Assembly: GCA_934444485.1 (NCBI GenBank)
Contig: CAKSCN010000009.1
Span: forward strand, 1-29,960
Direction: 5' to 3'
DNA from: an uncultured Eubacteriales bacterium
GTDB lineage: Bacteria > Bacillota > Clostridia > Oscillospirales > CAG-382
DNA: 29,960 nt
Shown here: piece after piece, positions 27,625 through 29,960 of the stretch
How positions within the stretch are numbered: the stretch's first letter is position 1
Layout: each line of letters begins with the position of its first letter
The notes under the pieces: generated by a model
The model's database searches: none
Seen by the model: the letters and a program-made list of their open reading frames with translations, nothing else
What the model was told of the DNA's origin: nothing
Made by a program: the position numbers and the translations under genes

Positions 27625-28055
27625 GTTTTCGCATCGAAAAGCTTCGCAATTCGATGCGGAGGCGATTTGTACGTTCGCACCTCGCTCGAGGCGCAAGCTT
27701 TGCTTGCTTCTCTTCACTCGCAAATCGAGAGGTGTGTTTTCCGGCAACAAATTCACCGAAAAACACGAAACGGTTGTATTCCGACTTCGTCGGAGTACGG
27801 ATGAGAGGTACAATCGCATCGAAAAGCTCCGCAATTTTATGCGGATGAGATTCGTTCGCAATTCGACAAAAAGAAACTCATATATACGCCGTTTTGATTT
27901 ATGTTGTTTTATACCTACATTGTCATGCAACAGGTTAATTTTTTGCAAGTAAAAGTTAGTTTTTTCGGTTGCAATTCATGAAAACAACAGGTATAATTAA
28001 GGAGCGGATGACACCGCAAACATATCGCTTAAACAGTGTAAAAAGGAGAACTATT
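27625..28055 (+). repeat. 431-bp gene-free interval with a hairpin-rich repeat element
   Basis: Two related units begin CGCATCGAAAAGCT: at 27630 (perfect 9-bp stem CGCATCGAA 27630-27638 / TTCGATGCG 27650-27658) and at 27815 (same stem with one mismatch and one wobble, 27815-27843). Between them lie GCAAGC-TTT-GCTTGC (27693-27707), an 11-bp stem with one mismatch (27734-27744 / 27756-27766) and TCCGAC-TTC-GTCGGA (27780-27794). No frame in it looks like a gene. From about 27880 to 27968 it is AT-rich with nothing evident. The promoter and ribosome site of the next gene fill the end. Confidence 0.7.
27969..27997 (+). promoter_or_regulatory. Sigma-A promoter of the GH116 gene
   Basis: TTGCAA (27969-27974), a 17-bp spacer and TATAAT (27992-27997) are present. 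Transcription would start near 28004, giving a leader of about 50 nt to the ATG at 28056. Confidence 0.65.
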
Positions 28056-29960
28056 ATGTTTGATTTTCCCGTAAAGAAGCTCGTATACAAAGGCGAGAAA
28101 ACCAGAGAAATATCGTTTCCCATAGGCGGAATAGGAGCAGGCTGTATCGGCATCACCGGTTGGGGAAGCCTATTTGAATTTGAGATATTCAACAGACCGA
28201 ACAAGCTGTCAACCAACGGTTTTACATTTTTTGCGGTAAAAGCGGAAAAGGACGGCAAGCTTTGCGACGCACGCATACTCATGAACGACCCGAAGTTCAC
28301 ACGCACGGGCTTTTCCAAGCGTCCCGACGATGAATTCTACGACAACTACGGCTGGGGTCCGGGACGTGAGTCTATGGCAGGAATGCCCCACTTCCACGGC
28401 GACACCTTCACGGCAAGCTACCCCTTTGCGGAGCTTGATTTCGAGGACGAAAAGTTCCCGGGAAAGGTACACCTGACGGCGTTCAACCCTTTCATTCCGC
28501 TAAACGACGCCGACTCGAGCATACCGGCGGCGTTCATGGAATACGAGGTTGAGAACAACACCGACGCCGAGATAAAGTACACCCTCTGCGGTACTTTCCG
28601 CAATCCGCACAAGACCTATGTCAATATGTACGAAAAAAGCAAGCGTGTATCCGATATGCACACGATAAGAATGCTGTCGTGCGATGACTCTCTCCCTGCG
28701 CACGAAAAGGGAGAGGTCTGCCTTTCGGTACTCGGCGACGGCATTTCGTATCAGGAATATATGTATAAGGGCGGATGGTTCGACACTCTGACGACCTTCT
28801 GGAACGACTTCACCTCTCCCAAGCCTTTCGAGAACACACGGTGCATGACAGACGATTCCGCTCACGAGTGCGTGCTTGCTTCAGGCTTCACGCTTGCCCC
28901 GGGCGAAAAGCGCACCGTTAAGTTCATAATATCCTGGCACTTCCCGATAAGCCTCAACTACTGGCATCCCGTAAACCGCGAAGAAGCGGAGTCAGTGAAG
29001 TACACTAAGGACGGCGACGAAATACCGCCTAAGACCGGGCTTACCGACGCCGACATCTACAAGATGAACACGTGGAAGAACTACTACACACGCTTCTTCG
29101 ACGACGCTCTCGAGTGTGCGGAGTACTGCTATATACACTACGAAAGAATGAAGTCGGAGACGGAGCTTTTCAGGAACCTTCTGTTCTCGTCAACGCTTCC
29201 CGAGTCGTTTATAGACGCCGTTTCCGCAAACATATCTATACTGAAGTCTCCAACGTGTCTTCGCAACGAGGACGGAAGCTTCCTTGCATGGGAGGGCTGC
29301 GGAATAAAGGGCGGTTCGTGCGAGGGTTCCTGTACGCACGTATGGAGCTACGCTTATGCGCTTGCGTTTCTTTTCCCGAGTCTCGAGAGAAGTATGCGTG
29401 AAAACGAGTTTAAGTACTCCATGGACAAATACGGAGCGATACAGTTCCGGATACAGACGCCTCTCGGAAGATATCCCAAATCTTATTTTCCGTGCGCCGA
29501 CGGTCAGTTTGCCGGTATTATGAAGATATACCGCGATTTCAAGATTGACGGCAACCGCGACAGGCTCATTGAGATGTGGCCCGATATAACGCGCTCTCTC
29601 GAGTACGCTTGGCACAGGAAGAATCCTTTCCGCTGGGATCCCGAAAAGACCGGCATTCTCTCCGGACGTCAGCATCACACTCTTGATATGGAGCTTTTCA
29701 GTCCCAACTCATGGCTTGCCGGAATGTACCTCGGCGCACTAAAGGCAGGCTCGGAAATGGCGAAGATTGTGGGCGACAAGAAACGTGCCGCGGAGTACCT
29801 TTCGATATACGAAAAGGGTCGTGCGTGGGTAAACGAAAATCTTTACAACGGCAAATACTTCATTCAGAAAATAGATCTTAACGACATGAGTCTTCTCCAC
29901 CCATTCGTTGAGTCCGAGGACAAGGACGATCCGAACGACAAGATAAATGCGACCTACAGG
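28056..29960 (+). CDS. GH116 family glycoside hydrolase (GBA2-like), 3'-truncated
   Basis: The frame runs 635 codons to the window end without a stop. The start at 28056 follows AAAAGGAG (28041-28048) by 7 bp. An in-frame ATG at 28008 is rejected because the predicted transcript would begin only a few bases before it. The N-terminal segment (PIGGIGAGCIG, then FEFEIFNRPNK) is characteristic of the GBA2_N/DUF608 domain. The (alpha/alpha)6 catalytic part includes WEGCG with E413 as likely nucleophile, CTHVWSYA, and HTLD with D544 as likely acid/base followed by NSWLAGMYLGALKAG. The assignment of these residues is by motif comparison with characterised GH116 enzymes. Family activities are beta-glucosidase, beta-xylosidase, N-acetylglucosaminidase and glucosylceramidase. 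No signal peptide is visible, so it is probably cytoplasmic, acting on imported oligosaccharides or glycosides. Confidence 0.85.
   Translation, partial: MFDFPVKKLVYKGEKTREISFPIGGIGAGCIGITGWGSLFEFEIFNRPNKLSTNGFTFFAVKAEKDGKLCDARILMNDPKFTRTGFSKRPDDEFYDNYGWGPGRESMAGMPHFHGDTFTASYPFAELDFEDEKFPGKVHLTAFNPFIPLNDADSSIPAAFMEYEVENNTDAEIKYTLCGTFRNPHKTYVNMYEKSKRVSDMHTIRMLSCDDSLPAHEKGEVCLSVLGDGISYQEYMYKGGWFDTLTTFWNDFTSPKPFENTRCMTDDSAHECVLASGFTLAPGEKRTVKFIISWHFPISLNYWHPVNREEAESVKYTKDGDEIPPKTGLTDADIYKMNTWKNYYTRFFDDALECAEYCYIHYERMKSETELFRNLLFSSTLPESFIDAVSANISILKSPTCLRNEDGSFLAWEGCGIKGGSCEGSCTHVWSYAYALAFLFPSLERSMRENEFKYSMDKYGAIQFRIQTPLGRYPKSYFPCADGQFAGIMKIYRDFKIDGNRDRLIEMWPDITRSLEYAWHRKNPFRWDPEKTGILSGRQHHTLDMELFSPNSWLAGMYLGALKAGSEMAKIVGDKKRAAEYLSIYEKGRAWVNENLYNGKYFIQKIDLNDMSLLHPFVESEDKDDPNDKINATYR

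Noticed and set aside
27654..27848. A 64-codon frame between asnB and the GH116 gene
   Set aside because: It lies entirely within the hairpin-rich repeat element, lacks a ribosome binding site and has a composition dictated by the inverted repeats.
25678..27948. A 756-codon open frame on the minus strand opposite asnB, and similar long antisense frames at 970-2046, 2164-3636, 7456-8415, 8728-9822 and 14801-16741
   Set aside because: Each lies opposite a gene with clear domain motifs. Their translations are rich in Val, Arg and Cys without domain patterns, as expected of shadows caused by codon bias.
28008..28010. Alternative in-frame ATG for the GH116 gene, preceded by AAGGAG
   Set aside because: The promoter -10 at 27992-27997 would place the transcript start at about 28004, which cuts off that ribosome site. 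The ATG at 28056 has a full site and fits the family N-terminus.

Overview
The window looks like chromosomal DNA of an anaerobic, gut-type Firmicute of class Clostridia (Oscillospirales/Ruminococcaceae-like). This is an inference from a type I dockerin, copper-amine-oxidase-like 'stalk' domains, MBG/YDG, BIG2 and InlB-type (Listeria-Bacteroides) surface repeats, a SpoIIQ-like M23 protein suggesting endospore formation, AGGAGG-like ribosome binding sites and TTGACA/TATAAT promoters. No rRNA, tRNA, CRISPR array, phage gene or transposase was found.

Bases 1-24111 are almost entirely exported-protein genes. (i) A giant surface protein (1-10824, start outside the window) alternates Cys-rich CxxCG knuckles with beta-solenoid modules. 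It continues with a long run of MBG/YDG-type immunoglobulin-like domains and ends with an InlB-type repeat and two stalk repeats. (ii) A convergent M23 endopeptidase resembling SpoIIQ (10923-11834, minus) has a sigma-F-like promoter. (iii) A divergent tandem pair follows: a CAP/SCP-domain protein (12089-13021) and a protein with eleven BIG2 repeats (13070-16663). Both begin with the same pair of stalk-like repeats and are probably co-transcribed from one sigma-A promoter. (iv) On the minus strand is a 2395-residue protein (16924-24111) with three beta-helix-type modules, six InlB-type repeats, a dockerin and a C-terminal calcineurin-like metallophosphoesterase.

Bases 24112-29960 are more conventional. 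An AraC-family regulator (24301-25131) is divergent from the dockerin/phosphoesterase gene and is the obvious candidate to control it. A small acidic single-pass membrane protein (25177-25530, minus) is followed by a divergent asparagine synthetase (asnB, 25726-27624). Next comes a 431-bp gene-free interval with a hairpin-rich repeat element. The window ends inside a GH116 (GBA2-like) glycoside hydrolase (28056 to the end).

The surface proteins could serve adhesion, wall attachment and glycan or phosphate-ester processing, with the dockerin implying a cohesin-bearing partner elsewhere in the genome. The strongest candidates for undescribed biology are the Cys-knuckle/solenoid architecture, the dockerin-phosphoesterase fusion and the shared stalk head of the tandem pair. 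All functional statements rest on reading motifs by eye; no database search was run.
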